Assembly (NCBI GenBank): GCA_032622095.1
Contig: CP136066.1
Coordinates: 61,536,609-61,600,608 of the forward strand
Reading direction: 5' to 3'
Length of the DNA stretch: 64,000 nucleotides
Origin: Siphonodentalium dalli
Taxonomy: Eukaryota > Mollusca > Scaphopoda > Gadilida > Siphonodentaliidae
This document shows positions 36,901-51,712 of this stretch, one piece after another. Under the pieces are notes generated by a model. That model was not told the DNA's origin and did no database searches. It saw nothing but the letters and a program-made list of their open reading frames with translations. Every line of letters begins with the position of its first letter. Within the stretch, counting starts at the first letter, position 1. A program made the position numbers and the translations under genes.

Positions 36901-37205
36901 ATTTTGGAAATATCTGCATCAGTATAAGAAGATTTGCAAAAGTTTGGGCTCCTTAGTGGGTTTTAAGGGTATGGAGACAGCCCAACACCCACAGCACCCA
37001 TGACAATTCAAGTTAAATTGGTATATTTAACTTGAATTGGGCCATATGACCCATTATATGTATCTACTTCCAACACTTTTGTTGTTTGTGGATAGGTATG
37101 CATCTATGCAAATGGTTTGCACAAAGTTTGGGCTCCTCAGTGGGTTTTAAGGGTATTGAGACAGCCCAACACCCACAGCACCCATGATAAAACCATACAG
37201 CACCC

Positions 37206-40200
37206 GTGCCTAAAAAAACATATTTCTGAGTCAGCCATCTCTCAGACTATACCCATTCTGTAAATGATTCCACATTTCACTCTAGAATATATAGAGGCAA
37301 TGGGAAAAAAATATTTGGGCACCTGAATGGCATTTTGGGCTCTATTCAGCGGGATATTTGGTTTTTTTAATGGTTAAATTGGTATATTTAACTGGAATTG
37401 GGTCCTGTAAAGGTATATACTTCTAGGTCTCCTAGTGTTTTTGGAAATATCTGCATCAGTATAAGAAGATTTGCAAAAGTTTGGGCGCCTTAGTGGGTTT
37501 TAAGGGTATGGAGACAGCCCAACACCCACAGCACCCATGACAATTCAAGTTAAATTGGTATATTTAACTTGAATTGGGCCATATGACCCATTATATATAT
37601 CTACTTCCAACACTTTTGTTGTTTGTGGATAGGTATGCATCTATGCAAATGGTTTGCATAAAGTTTGGGCTCTTCAGTGGGTTTTAAGGGCATTGAGACA
37701 GCCCAACACCCACAGCACCCATGATAAAACCATACAGCACCCGCGCCTATGAAAACATATTTCTGAGTCAGCCATCTCTCAGACTATACCCATTCTGTAA
37801 ATGATTCCACATTTCACTCTAGAATATATAGAGGCAATGGGAAAAAAATACTTGGGCACCTGAATGGGATTTTGGGGTCTATTCAGGGGGGATATTTGTT
37901 TTTTTTAATGGTTAAATTGGTATATTTAACTGGAATTGGGTCCTGTAAAGGTATATACTTCTAGGTCTCCTAGTGATTTTGGAAATATCTGCATCAGTAT
38001 AAGAAGATTTGCAAAAGTTTGGGCTCCTTAGTGGGTTTTAAGGGTATGGAGACAGCCCAACACCCACAGCACCCATGACAATTCAAGTTAAATTGGTATA
38101 TTTAACTTGAATTGGGCCATATGACCCATTATATGTATCTACTTCCAACACTTTTGTTGTTTGTGGATAGGTATGCATCTATGCAAATGGTTTGCACAAA
38201 GTTTGGGCTCCTCAGTGGGTTTTAAGGGTATTGAGACAGCCCAACACCCACAGCACCCATGATAAAACCATACAGCACCCGTGCCTAAAAAAACATATTT
38301 CTGAGTCAGCCATCTCTCAGACTATACCCATTCTGTAAATGATTCCACATTTCACTCTAGAATATATAGAGGCAATGGGAAAAAAATATTTGGGCACCTG
38401 AATGGCATTTTGGGCTCTATTCAGCGGGATATTTGGTTTTTTTAATGGTTAAATTGGTATATTTAACTGGAATTGGGTCCTGTAAAGGTATATACTTCTA
38501 GGTCTCCTAGTGTTTTTGGAAATATCTGCATCAGTATAAGAAGATTTGCAAAAGTTTGGGCGCCTTAGTGGGTTTTAAGGGTATGGAGACAGCCCAACAC
38601 CCACAGCACCCATGACAATTCAAGTTAAATTGGTATATTTAACTTGAATTGGGCCATATGACCCATTATATATATCTACTTCCAACACTTTTGTTGTTTG
38701 TGGATAGGTATGCATCTATGCAAATGGTTTGCATAAAGTTTGGGCTCTTCAGTGGGTTTTAAGGGCATTGAGACAGCCCAACACCCACAGCACCCATGAT
38801 AAAACCATACAGCACCCGCGCCTATGAAAACATATTTCTGAGTCAGCCATCTCTCAGACTATACCCATTCTGTAAATGATTCCACATTTCACTCTAGAAT
38901 ATATAGAGGCAATGGGAAAAAAATACTTGGGCACCTGAATGGGATTTTGGGGTCTATTCAGGGGGGATATTTGTTTTTTTTAATGGTTAAATTGGTATAT
39001 TTAACTGGAATTGGGTCCTGTAAAGGTATATACTTCTAGGTCTCCTAGTGATTTTGGAAATATCTGCATCAGTATAAGAAGATTTGCAAAAGTTTGGGCT
39101 CCTTAGTGGGTTTTAAGGGTATGGAGACAGCCCAACACCCACAGCACCCATGACAATTCAAGTTAAATTGGTATATTTAACTTGAATTGGGCCATATGAC
39201 CCATTATATGTATCTACTTCCAACACTTTTGTTGTTTGTGGATAGGTATGCATCTATGCAAATGGTTTGCACAAAGTTTGGGCTCCTCAGTGGGTTTTAA
39301 GGGTATTGAGACAGCCCAACACCCACAGCACCCATGATAAAACCATACAGCACCCGTGCCTAAAAAAACATATTTCTGAGTCAGCCATCTCTCAGACTAT
39401 ACCCATTCTGTAAATGATTCCACATTTCACTCTAGAATATATAGAGGCAATGGGAAAAAAATATTTGGGCACCTGAATGGCATTTTGGGCTCTATTCAGC
39501 GGGATATTTGGTTTTTTTAATGGTTAAATTGGTATATTTAACTGGAATTGGGTCCTGTAAAGGTATATACTTCTAGGTCTCCTAGTGTTTTTGGAAATAT
39601 CTGCATCAGTATAAGAAGATTTGCAAAAGTTTGGGCGCCTTAGTGGGTTTTAAGGGTATGGAGACAGCCCAACACCCACAGCACCCATGACAATTCAAGT
39701 TAAATTGGTATATTTAACTTGAATTGGGCCATATGACCCATTATATATATCTACTTCCAACACTTTTGTTGTTTGTGGATAGGTATGCATCTATGCAAAT
39801 GGTTTGCATAAAGTTTGGGCTCTTCAGTGGGTTTTAAGGGCATTGAGACAGCCCAACACCCACAGCACCCATGATAAAACCATACAGCACCCGCGCCTAT
39901 GAAAACATATTTCTGAGTCAGCCATCTCTCAGACTATACCCATTCTGTAAATGATTCCACATTTCACTCTAGAATATATAGAGGCAATGGGAAAAAAATA
40001 TTTGGGCACCTGAATGGGATTTTGGGGTCTATTCAGGGGGGATATTTGGTTTTTTTTAATGGTTAAATTGGTATATTTAACTGGAATTGGGTCCTGTAAA
40101 GGTATATACTTCTAGGTCTCCTAGTGATTTTGGAAATATCTGCATCAGTATAAGAAGATTTGCAAAAGTTTGGCCTCGTTAGTGGGGTTTAAGGGTATGG

Positions 40201-43200
40201 AGACAGCCCAACACCCACAGCACCCATGACAATTCAAGTTAAATTGGTATATTTAACTTGAATTGGGCCATATGACCCATGATATGTATCTACTTCCAAC
40301 ACTTTTGTTGTTTGTGGATAGGTATGCATCTATGCAAATGGTTTGCACAAAGTTTGGGCTCCTCAGTGGGTTTTAAGGGTATTGAGACAGCCCAACACCC
40401 ACAGCACCCATGATAAAACCATACAGCACCCGTGCCTATGAAAACATATTTCTGAGTCAGCCATCTCTCAGACTATACCCATTCTGTAAATGATTCCACA
40501 TTTCACACTAGAATATATAGAGGCAATGGGAAAAAATATTTGGGCACCTGAATGGCATTTTGGGCTCTATTCAGGGGGGGGTATTTGGTTTTTTTAATGG
40601 TTAAATTGGTATATTTAACTGGAATTGGGTCCTGTAAAGGTATATACTTCTAGGTCTCCTAGTGATTTTGGAAATATCTGCATCAGTATAAGAAGATTTG
40701 CAAAACTTTGGGCTCCTTAGTGGGTTTTAAGGGTATGGAGACAGCCCAACACCCACAGCACCCATGACAATTCAAGTTAAATTGGTATATTTAACTTGAA
40801 TTGGGCCATATGACCCATTATATGTATCTACTTCCAACACTTTTGTTGTTTGTGGATAGGTATGCATCTATGCAAATGGTTTGCACAAAGTTTGGGCTCC
40901 TCAGTGGGTTTTAAGGGTATTGAGACAGCCCAACACCCACAGCACCCATGATAAAACCATACAGCACCCGTGCCTATGAAAACATATTTCTGAGTCAGCC
41001 ATCTCTCAGACTATACCCATTCTGTAAATGATTCCACATTTCACTCTAGAATATATAGAGGCAATGGGAAAAAAATATTTGGGCACCTGAATGGCATTTT
41101 GGGCTCTATTCAGGGGGGATATTTGATTTTTTTAATGGTTAAATTGGTATATTTAACTGGAATTGGGTCCTGTAAAGGTATATACTTCTAGGTCTCCTAG
41201 TGATTTTGGAAATATCTGCATCAGTATAAGAAGATTTGCAAAATTTGGCCTCCTTAGTGGGTTTTAAGGGTATGGAGACAGCCCAACACCCACAGCACCC
41301 ATGACAATTCAAGTTAAATTGGTATATTTAACTTGAATTGGGCCATATGACCCATTATATGTATCTACTTCCAACACTTTTGTTGTTTGTGGATAGGTAT
41401 GCATCTATGCAAATGGTTTGCACAAAGTTTGGGCTCCTCAGTGGGTTTTAAGGGTATTGAGACAGCCCAACACCCACAGCACCCATGATAAAACCATACA
41501 GCACCCGTGCTTAAAAAAACATATTTCTGAGTCAGCCATCTCTCAGACTATACCCATTCTGTAAATGATTCCACATTTCACTCTAGAATATATAGAGGCA
41601 ATGGGAAAAAAATATTTGGGCACCTGAATGGCATTTTGGGCTCTATTCAGTGGGATATTTGGTTTTTTTAATAGTTAAATTGGTATATTTAACTGGAATT
41701 GGGTCCTGTAAAGGTATATACTTCTAGGTCTCCTAGTGTTTTTGGAAATATCTGCATCAGTATAAGAAGATTTGCAAAAGTTTGGGCTCCTTAGTGGGTT
41801 TTAAGGGTATGGAGACAGCCCAACACCCACAGCACCCATGACAATTCAAGTTAAATTGGTATATTTAACTTGAATTGGGCCATATGACCCATTATATGTA
41901 TCTACTTCCAACACTTTTGTTGTTTGTGGATAGGTATGCATCTATGCAAATGGTTTGCACAAAGTTTGGGCTCCTCGGTGGGTTTTAAGGGTATTGAGAC
42001 AGCCCAACACCCACAGCACCCATGATAAAACCATACAGCACCCGTGCCTATGAAAACATATTTCTGAGTCAGCCATCTCTCAGACTATACCCATTCTGTA
42101 AATGATTCCATATTTCACTCTAGAATATATAGAGGCAATGGGGAAAAAATATTTGGGCACCTGAATGGGATTTTGGGCTCTATTCAGGGGGGATATTTGT
42201 TTTTTTTAATGGTTAAATTGGTATATTTAACTGGAATTGGGTCCTGTAATGGTATATACTTCTAGGTCTCCTAGTGTTTTTGGAAATATCTGCATCAGTA
42301 TAAGAAGATTTGCAAAAGTTTGGGCTCCTTAGTGGGTTTTAAGGATATGGAGACAGCCCAACACCCACAGCACCCATGACAATTCAAGTTAAATTGGTAT
42401 ATTTAACTTGAATTGGGCCATATGACCCATTATATGTATCTACTTCCAACACTTTTGTTGTTTGTGGATAGGTATGCATCTATGCAAATGGTTTGCACAA
42501 AGTTTGGGCTCCTCAGTGGGTTTTGAGACAGCCCAACACACACAGCACCCATGATAAAACCATACAGCACCTGTGCCTATGAAAACATATTTCTGAGTCA
42601 GCCATCTCTCAGACTATACCCATTCTGTAAATGATTCCACATTTCACTCTAGAATATATAGAGGCAATGGGAAAAAAATATTTGGGCACCTGAATGGCAT
42701 TTTGGGCTCTATTCAGGGGGGATATTTGATTTTTTTAATGGTTAAATTGGTATATTTAACTGGAATTGGGTCCTGTAAAGGTATATACTTCTAGGTCTCC
42801 TAGTGATTTTGGAAATATCTGCATCAGTATAAGAAGATTTGCAAAAGTTTGGGCTCCTTAGTGGGTTTTAAGGGTATGGAGACAGCCCAACACCCACAGC
42901 ACCCATGACAATTCAAGTTAAATTGGTATATTTAACTTGAATTGGGCCATATGACCCATTATATGTATCTACTTCCAACACTTTTGTTGTTTGTGGATAG
43001 GTATGCATCTATGCAAATGGTTTGCACAAAGTTTGGGCTCCTCAGTGGGTTTTAAGGGTATTGAGACAGCCCAACACCCACAGCACCCATGATAAAACCA
43101 TACAGCACCCGTGCCTAAAAAAACATATTTCTGAGTCAGCCATCTCTCAGACTATACCCATTCTGTAAATGATTCCACATTTCACTCTAGAATATATAGA

Positions 43201-46200
43201 GGCAATGGGAAAAAAATATTTGGGCACCTGAATGGCATTTTGGGCTCTATTCAGCGGGATATTTGGTTTTTTTAATGGTTAAATTGGTATATTTAACTGG
43301 AATTGGGTCCTGTAAAGGTATATACTTCTAGGTCTCCTAGTGTTTTTGGAAATATCTGCATCAGTATAAGAAGATTTGCAAAAGTTTGGGCGCCTTAGTG
43401 GGTTTTAAGGGTATGGAGACAGCCCAACACCCACAGCACCCATGACAATTCAAGTTAAATTGGTATATTTAACTTGAATTGGGCCATATGACCCATTATA
43501 TATATCTACTTCCAACACTTTTGTTGTTTGTGGATAGGTATGCATCTATGCAAATGGTTTGCATAAAGTTTGGGCTCTTCAGTGGGTTTTAAGGGCATTG
43601 AGACAGCCCAACACCCACAGCACCCATGATAAAACCATACAGCACCCGCGCCTATGAAAACATATTTCTGAGTCAGCCATCTCTCAGACTATACCCATTC
43701 TGTAAATGATTCCACATTTCACTCTAGAATATATAGAGGCAATGGGAAAAAAATATTTGGGCACCTGAATGGGATTTTGGGGTCTATTCAGGGGGGATAT
43801 TTGTTTTTTTTAATGGTTAAATTGGTATATTTAACTGGAATTGGGTCCTGTAAAGGTATATACTTCTAGGTCTCCTAGTGATTTTTGAAATATCTGCATC
43901 AGTATAAGAAGATTTGCAAAAGTTTGGCCTCGTTAGTGGGGTTTAAGGGTATGGAGACAGCCCAACACCCACAGCACCCATGACAATTCAAGTTAAATTG
44001 GTATATTTAACTTGAATTGGGCCATATGACCCATGATATGTATCTACTTCCAACACTTTTGTTGTTTGTGGATAGGTATGCATCTATGCAAATGGTTTGC
44101 ACAAAGTTTGGGCTCCTCAGTGGGTTTTAAGGGTATTGAGACAGCCCAACACCCACAGCACCCATGATAAAACCATACAGCACCCGTGCCTATGAAAACA
44201 TATTTCTGAGTCAGCCATCTCTCAGACTATACCCATTCTGTAAATGATTCCACATTTCACTCTAGAATATATAGAGGCAATGGGAAAAAATATTTGGGCA
44301 CCTGAATGGCATTTTGGGCTCTATTCAGGGGGGGGTATTTGGTTTTTTTAATGGTTAAATTGGTATATTTAACTGGAATTGGGTCCTGTAAAGGTATATA
44401 CTTCTAGGTCTCCTAGTGATTTTGGAAATATCTGCATCAGTATAAGAAGATTTGCAAAAGTTTGGGCTCCTTAGTGGGTTTTAAGGGTATGGAGACAGCC
44501 CAACACCCACAGCACCCATGACAATTCAAGTTAAATTGGTATATTTAACTTGAATTGGGCCATATGACCCATTATATGTATCTACTTCCAACACTTTTGT
44601 TGTTTGTGGATAGGTATGCATCTATGCAAATGGTTTGCACAAAGTTTGGGCTCCTCAGTGGGTTTTAAGGGTATTGAGACAGCCCAACACCCACAGCACC
44701 CATGATAAAACCATACAGCACCCGTGCCTATGAAAACATATTTCTGAGTCAGCCATCTCTCAGACTATACCCATTCTGTAAATGATTCCACATTTCACTC
44801 TAGAATATATAGAGGCAATGGGAAAAAAATATTTGGGCACCTGAATGGCATTTTGGGCTCTATTCAGGGGGGATATTTGATTTTTTTAATGGTTAAATTG
44901 GTATATTTAACTGGAATTGGGTCCTGTAAAGGTATATACTTCTAGGTCTCCTAGTGATTTTGGAAAAATCTGCATCAGTATAAGAAGATTTGCAAAAGTT
45001 TGGCCTCCTTAGTGGGTTTTAAGGGTATGGAGACAGCCCAACACCCACAGCACCCATGACAATTCAAGTTAAATTGGTATATTTAACTTGAATTGGGCCA
45101 TATGACCCATTATATGTATCTACTTCCAACACTTTTGTTGTTTGTGGATAGGTATGCATCTATGCAAATGGTTTGCACAAAGTTTGGGCTCCTCAGTGGG
45201 TTTTAAGGGTATTGAGACAGCCCAACACCCACAGCACCCATGATAAAACCATACAGCACCCGTGCTTAAAAAAACATATTTCTGAGTCAGCCATCTCTCA
45301 GACTATACCCATTCTGTAAATGATTCCACATTTCACTCTAGAATATATAGAGGCAATGGGAAAAAAATATTTGGGCACCTGAATGGCATTTTGGGCTCTA
45401 TTCAGTGGGATATTTGGTTTTTTTAATAGTTAAATTGGTATATTTAACTGGAATTGGGTCCTGTAAAGGTATATACTTCTAGGTCTCCTAGTGTTTTTGG
45501 AAATATCTGCATCAGTATAAGAAGATTTGCAAAAGTTTGGGCTCCTTAGTGGGTTTTAAGGGTATGGAGACAGCCCAACACCCACAGCACCCATGACAAT
45601 TCAAGTTAAATTGGTATATTTAACTTGAATTGGGCCATATGACCCATTATATGTATCTACTTCCAACACTTTTGTTGTTTGTGGATAGGTATGCATCTAT
45701 GCAAATGGTTTGCACAAAGTTTGGGCTCCTCGGTGGGTTTTAAGGGTATTGAGACAGCCCAACACCCACAGCACCCATGATAAAACCATACAGCACCCGT
45801 GCCTATGAAAACATATTTCTGAGTCAGCCATCTCTCAGACTATACCCATTCTGTAAATGATTCCACATTTCACTCTAGAATATATAGAGGCAATGGGGAA
45901 AAAATATTTGGGCACCTGAATGGGATTTTGGGCTCTATTCAGGGGGGATATTTGTTTTTTTTAATGGTTAAATTGGTATATTTAACTGGAATTGGGTCCT
46001 GTAATGGTATATACTTCTAGGTCTCCTAGTGTTTTTGGAAATATCTGCATCAGTATAAGAAGATTTGCAAAAGTTTGGGCTCCTTAGTGGGTTTTAAGGA
46101 TATGGAGACAGCCCAACACCCACAGCACCCATGACAATTCAAGTTAAATTGGTATATTTAACTTGAATTGGGCCATATGACCCATTATATGTATCTACTT

Positions 46201-46866
46201 CCAACACTTTTGTTGTTTGTGGATAGGTATGCATCTATGCAAATGGTTTGCACAAAGTTTGGGCTCCTCAGTGGGTTTTGAGACAGCCCAACACACACAG
46301 CACCCATGATAAAACCATACAGCACCTGTGCCTATGAAAACATATTTCTGAGTCAACCATCTCTCAGACTATACCCATTCTGTAAATGATTCCACATTTC
46401 ACTCTAGAATATATAGAGGCAATGGGAAAAAAATATTTGGGCACCTGAATGGCATTTTGGGCTCTATTCAGGGGGGATATTTGATTTTTTTAATGGTTAA
46501 ATTGGTATATTTAACTGGAATTGGGTCCTGTAAAGGTATATACTTCTTGGTCTCCTAGTGATTTTGGAAATATCTGCATCAGTATAAGAAGATTTGCAAA
46601 AGTTTGGGCTCCTTAGTGGGTTTTAAGGGTATGGAGACAGCCCAACACCCACAGCACCCATGACAATTCAAGTTAAATTGGTATATTTAACTTGAATTGG
46701 GCCATATGACCCATTATATGTATCTACTTCCAACACTTTTGTTGTTTGTGGATAGGTATGCATCTATGCAAATGGTTTGCACAAAGTTTGGGCTCCTCAG
46801 TGGGTTTTAAGGGTATTGAGACAGCCCAACACCCACAGCACCCATGATAAAACCATACAGCACCCG
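37206..46866. repeat. Dimeric then heptameric higher-order satellite blocks
   Basis: GTGCCTAAAAAAAC lies at 37206, 38281 and 39356 (1075-bp steps, two units), then 43111 and 46866 (3755-bp steps, seven units). Independent markers agree: GTGCTTAAAAAAAC with TTAAA at 41511 and 45266, and a 12-bp deletion in GGGTTTTGAGACAG at 42521 and 46276, both 3755 bp apart. That deletion recurs at 47880, a three-unit step. Confidence 0.85.
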
Positions 46867-49800
46867 TGCCTAAAAAAACATATTTCTGAGTCAGCCATCT
46901 CTCAGACTATACCCATTCTGTAAATGATTCCACATTTCACTCTAGAATATATAGAGGCAATGGGAAAAAAATATTTGGGCACCTGAATGGCATTTTGGGC
47001 TCTATTCAGCGGGATATTTGGTTTTTTTAATGGTTAAATTGGTATATTTAACTGGAATTGGGTCCTGTAAAGGTATATACTTCTAGGTCTCCTAGTGTTT
47101 TTGGAAATATCTGCATCAGTATAAGAATATTTGCAAAAGTTTGGGCTCCTTAGTGGGTTTTAAGGGTATGGAGACAGCCCAACACCCACAGCACCCATGA
47201 CAATTCAAGTTAAATTTGTATATTTAACTTGAATTGGGCCATATGACCCATTATATGTATCTACTTCCAACACTTTTGTTGTTTGTGGATAGGTATGCAT
47301 CTATGCAAATGGTTTGCACATAGTTTGGGCTCCTCAGTGGGTTTTAAGGGTATTGAGACAGCCCAACACCCACAGCACCCATGATAAAACCATACAGCAC
47401 CCGTGCCTATGAAAACATATTTCTGAGTCAGCCATCTCTCAGACTATACCCATTCTGTAAATGATTCCATATTTCACTCTAGAATATATAGAGGCAATGG
47501 GGAAAAAATATTTGGGCACCTGAATGGGATTTTGGGCTCTATTCAGGGGGGATATTTGTTTTTTTTAATGGTTAAATTGGTATATTTAACTGGAATTGGG
47601 TCCTGTAATGGTATATACTTCTAGGTCTCCTAGTGTTTTTGGAAATATCTGCATCAGTATAAGAAGATTTGCAAAAGTTTGGGCTCCTTAGTGGGTTTTA
47701 AGGATATGGAGACAGCCCAACACCCACAGCACCCATGACAATTCAAGATAAATTGGTATATTTAACTTGAATTGGGCCATATGACCCATTATATGTATCT
47801 ACTTCCAACACTTTTGTTGTTTGTGGATAGGTATGCATCTATGCAAATGGTTTGCACAAAGTTTGGGCTCCTCAGTGGGTTTTGAGACAGCCCAACACAC
47901 ACAGCACCCATGATAAAACCATACAGCACCTGTGCCTATGAAAACATATTTCTGAGTCAACCATCTCTCAGACTATACCCATTCTGTAAATGATTCCACA
48001 TTTCACTCTAGAATATATAGAGGCAATGGGAAAAAAATATTTGGGCACCTGAATGGCATTTTGGGCTCTATTCAGGGGGGATATTTGATTTTTTTAATGG
48101 TTAAATTGGTATATTTAACTGGAATTGGGTCCTGTAAAGGTATATACTTCTTGGTCTCCTAGTGATTTTGGAAATATCTGCATCAGTATAAGAAGATTTG
48201 CAAAAGTTTGGGCTCCTTAGTGGGTTTTAAGGGTATGGAGACAGCCCAACACCCACAGCACCCATGACAATTCAAGTTAAATTGGTATATTTAACTTGAA
48301 TTGGGCCATATGACCCATTATATGTATCTACTTCCAACACTTTTGTTGTTTGTGGATAGGTATGCATCTATGCAAATGGTTTGCACAAAGTTTGGGCTCC
48401 TCAGTGGGTTTTAAGGGTATTGAGACAGCCCAACACCCACAGCACCCATGATAAAACCATACAGCACCCGTGCCTATGAAAACATATTTCTGAGTCAGCC
48501 ATCTCTCAGACTATACCCATTCTGTAAATGATTCCACATTTCACTCTAGAATATATAGAGGCAATGGGAAAAAAATATTTGGGCACCTGAATGGGATTTT
48601 GGGGTCTATTCAGGGGGGATATTTGTTTTTTTTTAATGGTTAAATTGGTATATTTAACTGGAATTGGGTCCTGTAAAGGTATATACTTCTAGGTCTCCTA
48701 GTGATTTTGGAAATATCTGCATCAGTATAAGAAGATTTGCAAAAGTTTGGGCTCCTTAGTGAGTTTTAAGGGTATGGAGACAGCCCAACACCCACAGCAC
48801 CCATGACAATTCAAGTTAAATTGGTATATTTAACTTGAATTGGGCCATATGACCCATTATATGTATCTACTTCCAACACTTTTGTTGTTTTTGGATAGGT
48901 ATGCATCTATGCAAATGGTTTGCACAAAGTTTGGGCTCCTCAGTGGGTTTTAAGGGTATTGAGACAGCCCAACACCCACAGCACCCATGATAAAACCATA
49001 CAGCACCCGTGCCTATGAAAACATATTTCTGAGTCAGCCATCTCTCAGACTATACCCATTCTGTAAATGATTCCACATTTCACTCTAGAATATATAGAGG
49101 CAATGGGAAAAAAATATTTGGGCAACTGAATGGGATTTTGGGCTCTATTCAGGGGGGATATTTGGTTTTTTTAATGGTTAAATTGGTATATTTAACTGGA
49201 ATTGGGTCCTGTAAAGGTATATACTTCTAGGTCTCCTAGTGATTTTGGAAATATCTGCATCAGTATAAGAAGATTTGCAAAAGTTTGGTCTCCTTAGTGG
49301 GTTTTAAGGGTATGGAGACAGCCCAACACCCACAGCACCCATGACAATTCAAGTTAAATTGGTATATTTAACTTGAATTGGGCCATATGACCAATTATAT
49401 GTATCTACTTCGAACACTTTTGTTGTTTGTGGATAGGTATGCATCTATGCAAATGGTTTGCACAAAGTTTGGGCTCCTCAGTGGGTTTTAAGGGTATTGA
49501 GACAGCCCAACACCCACAGCACCCATGATAAAACCATACAGCACCTGTGCCTATGAAAACATATTTCTGAGTCAACCATCTCTCAGACTATACCCATTCT
49601 GTAAATGATTCCACATTTCACTCTAGAATATATAGAGGCAATGGGATAAAAATATTTGGGCACCTGAATGGCATTTTGGGCTCTATTCAGGGGGGATATT
49701 TGATTTTTTTAATGGTTAAATTGGTATATTTAACTGGAATTGGGTCCTGTAAATGTATATACTTCTAGGTCTCCTAGTGATTTTGGAAATATCTGCATCA

Positions 49801-51476
49801 GTATAAGAAGATTTGCAAAAGTTTGGGCTCCTTAGTGGGTTTTAAGGGTATGGAGACAGCCCAACACCCACAGCACCCATGACAATTCAAGTTAAATTGG
49901 TATATTTATCTTGAATTGGGCCATATGACCCATTATATGTATCTACTTCCAACACTTTTGTTGTTTGTGGATAGGTATGCATCTATGCAAATGGTTTGCA
50001 CAAAGTTTGGGCTCCTCAGTGGGTTTTAAGGGTATTGAGACAGCCCAACACCCACAGCACCCTTGATAAAACCATACAGCACCCGTGCCTATGAAAACAT
50101 ATTTCTGAGTCAGCCATCTCTCAGACTATACCCATTCTGTAAATGATTCCAAATTTCACTCTAGAATATATAGAGGCAATGGGGAAAAAATATTTGGGCA
50201 CCTGAATGGCATTTTGGGGTCTATTCAGGGGGGATATTTGTTTTTTTTTAATGGTTAAATTGGTATATTTAACTGGAATTGGGTCCTGTAAAGGTATATA
50301 CTTCTAGGTCTCCTAGTGATTTTGGAAATATCTGCATCAGTATAAGAAGATTTGCAAAAGTTTGGGCTCCTTAGTGGGTTTTAAGGGTATGGAGACAGCC
50401 CAACACCCACATCACCCATGACAATTCAAGTTAAATTGGTATATTTAACTTGAATTGGGCCATATGACCCATTATATGTATCTACTTCCAACACTTTTGT
50501 TGTTTGTGGATAGGTATGCATCTATGCAAATGGTTTGCACAAAGTTTGGGCTCCTCAGTGGATTTTAAGGGTATTGAGACAGCCCAACACCCACAGCACC
50601 CATGATAAAACCATACAGCACCCGTGCCTATGAAAACATATTTCTGAGTCAGCCATCTCTCAGACTATACCCATTCTGTAAATGATTCCACATTTCACTC
50701 TAGAATATATAGAGGCAATGGGGAAAAAATATTTGGGCACCTGAATGGGATTTTGGGCTCTATTCAGGGGGGATATTTGTTTTTTTTAATGGTTAAATTG
50801 GTATATTTAACTGGAATTGGGTCATGTAAAGGTATATACTTCTAGGTCTCCTAGTGTTTTTGGAAATATCTGCATCAGTATAAGAAGATTTGCAAAAGTT
50901 TGGGCTCCTTAGTGGGTTTTAAGGGTATGGAGACAGCCCAACACCCACAGCACCCATGACAATTCAAGTTAAATTGGTATATTTAACTTCAATTGGGCCA
51001 TATGACCCATTATATGTATCTACTTCCAACACTTTTGTTGTTTGTGGATAGGTATGCATCTATGCAAATAGTTTGCACAAAGTTTGGGCTCCTCGGTGGG
51101 TTTTAAGGGTATGGAGACTGCCCAACACCCACAGCACCCATGATAAAACCATACAGCACCCGTGCCTATGAAAACATATTTCTGAGTCAGCCATCTCTCA
51201 GACTATACCCATTCTGAAAAGGATTCCACAGTTCACTTTAGAATATATAGAAACAATGGGAAAAAATTATTTGGGCATCTGAATGGGATTTTGGGCTTTG
51301 ATCAGGGGGAGGTGAATATTTGGGTTTTTTAATGGTCAAATTGAATTGAGCCCTGTGACCCATTATAGGTATCTACTTCTATGTCTCTTACTAGTAGTGT
51401 TTTTGGAAAGATGTGCATCAGTATAAGAAGGTTTGCAAAAGTTTGGGCACCTGGGAGTGATTTAATGGTGAGCAGG

Positions 51477-51590
51477 TGGCACAACACCAGTCGTAATGAA
51501 TTTCGAAGTACAATTGCTAGTCGCGCTCGTACCGTGCGCAACTATGGGAGCAAATGTACGCTAAGTTTACTGAGACTGGCACAACACCAA
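51477..51590. repeat. Insertion or duplication in a terminal satellite unit
   Basis: GGCACAACACCA occurs at about 51478 and again at about 51578, flanking roughly 88 bp unrelated to the satellite; satellite sequence resumes at CAGCACCCATGATAAA. It may be a small insertion with a 12-bp duplication, or a local rearrangement. Confidence 0.45.
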
Positions 51591-51712
51591 CAGCACCCAT
51601 GATAAATCATACAGCACCCTTGTCTTTAAAATCATATTTCGGCTCAGGTGAAGGACAAAATATGTTTTTTAATATTAATGTCGGTATATTTAACTTGAAT
51701 TGGGCCATGTAA

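Larger units (their letters stand above)
18045..51712. repeat. 33.7-kb satellite array, about 62 units of about 538 bp
   Basis: Head-to-tail copies are about 535-544 bp each, for example CTGCATCAGTATAAGAAG at 18621, then at 19161, and so on to about 50870 and 51419. Each unit has two related parts of about 363 and 176 bp. Both carry TAAATTGGTATATTTAACT, GTTTGGGCTCCT, AGTGGGTTTTAAGGGTAT and GACAGCCCAACACCCACAGC. The larger part adds ATATTTCTGAGTCAGCCATC and TCTAGAATATATAGAGGC. Units differ by a few percent in the centre, while the outermost copies are more diverged, as expected for unequal exchange. No frame of 60 or more codons exists on either strand, so it is non-coding. Confidence 0.97.
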
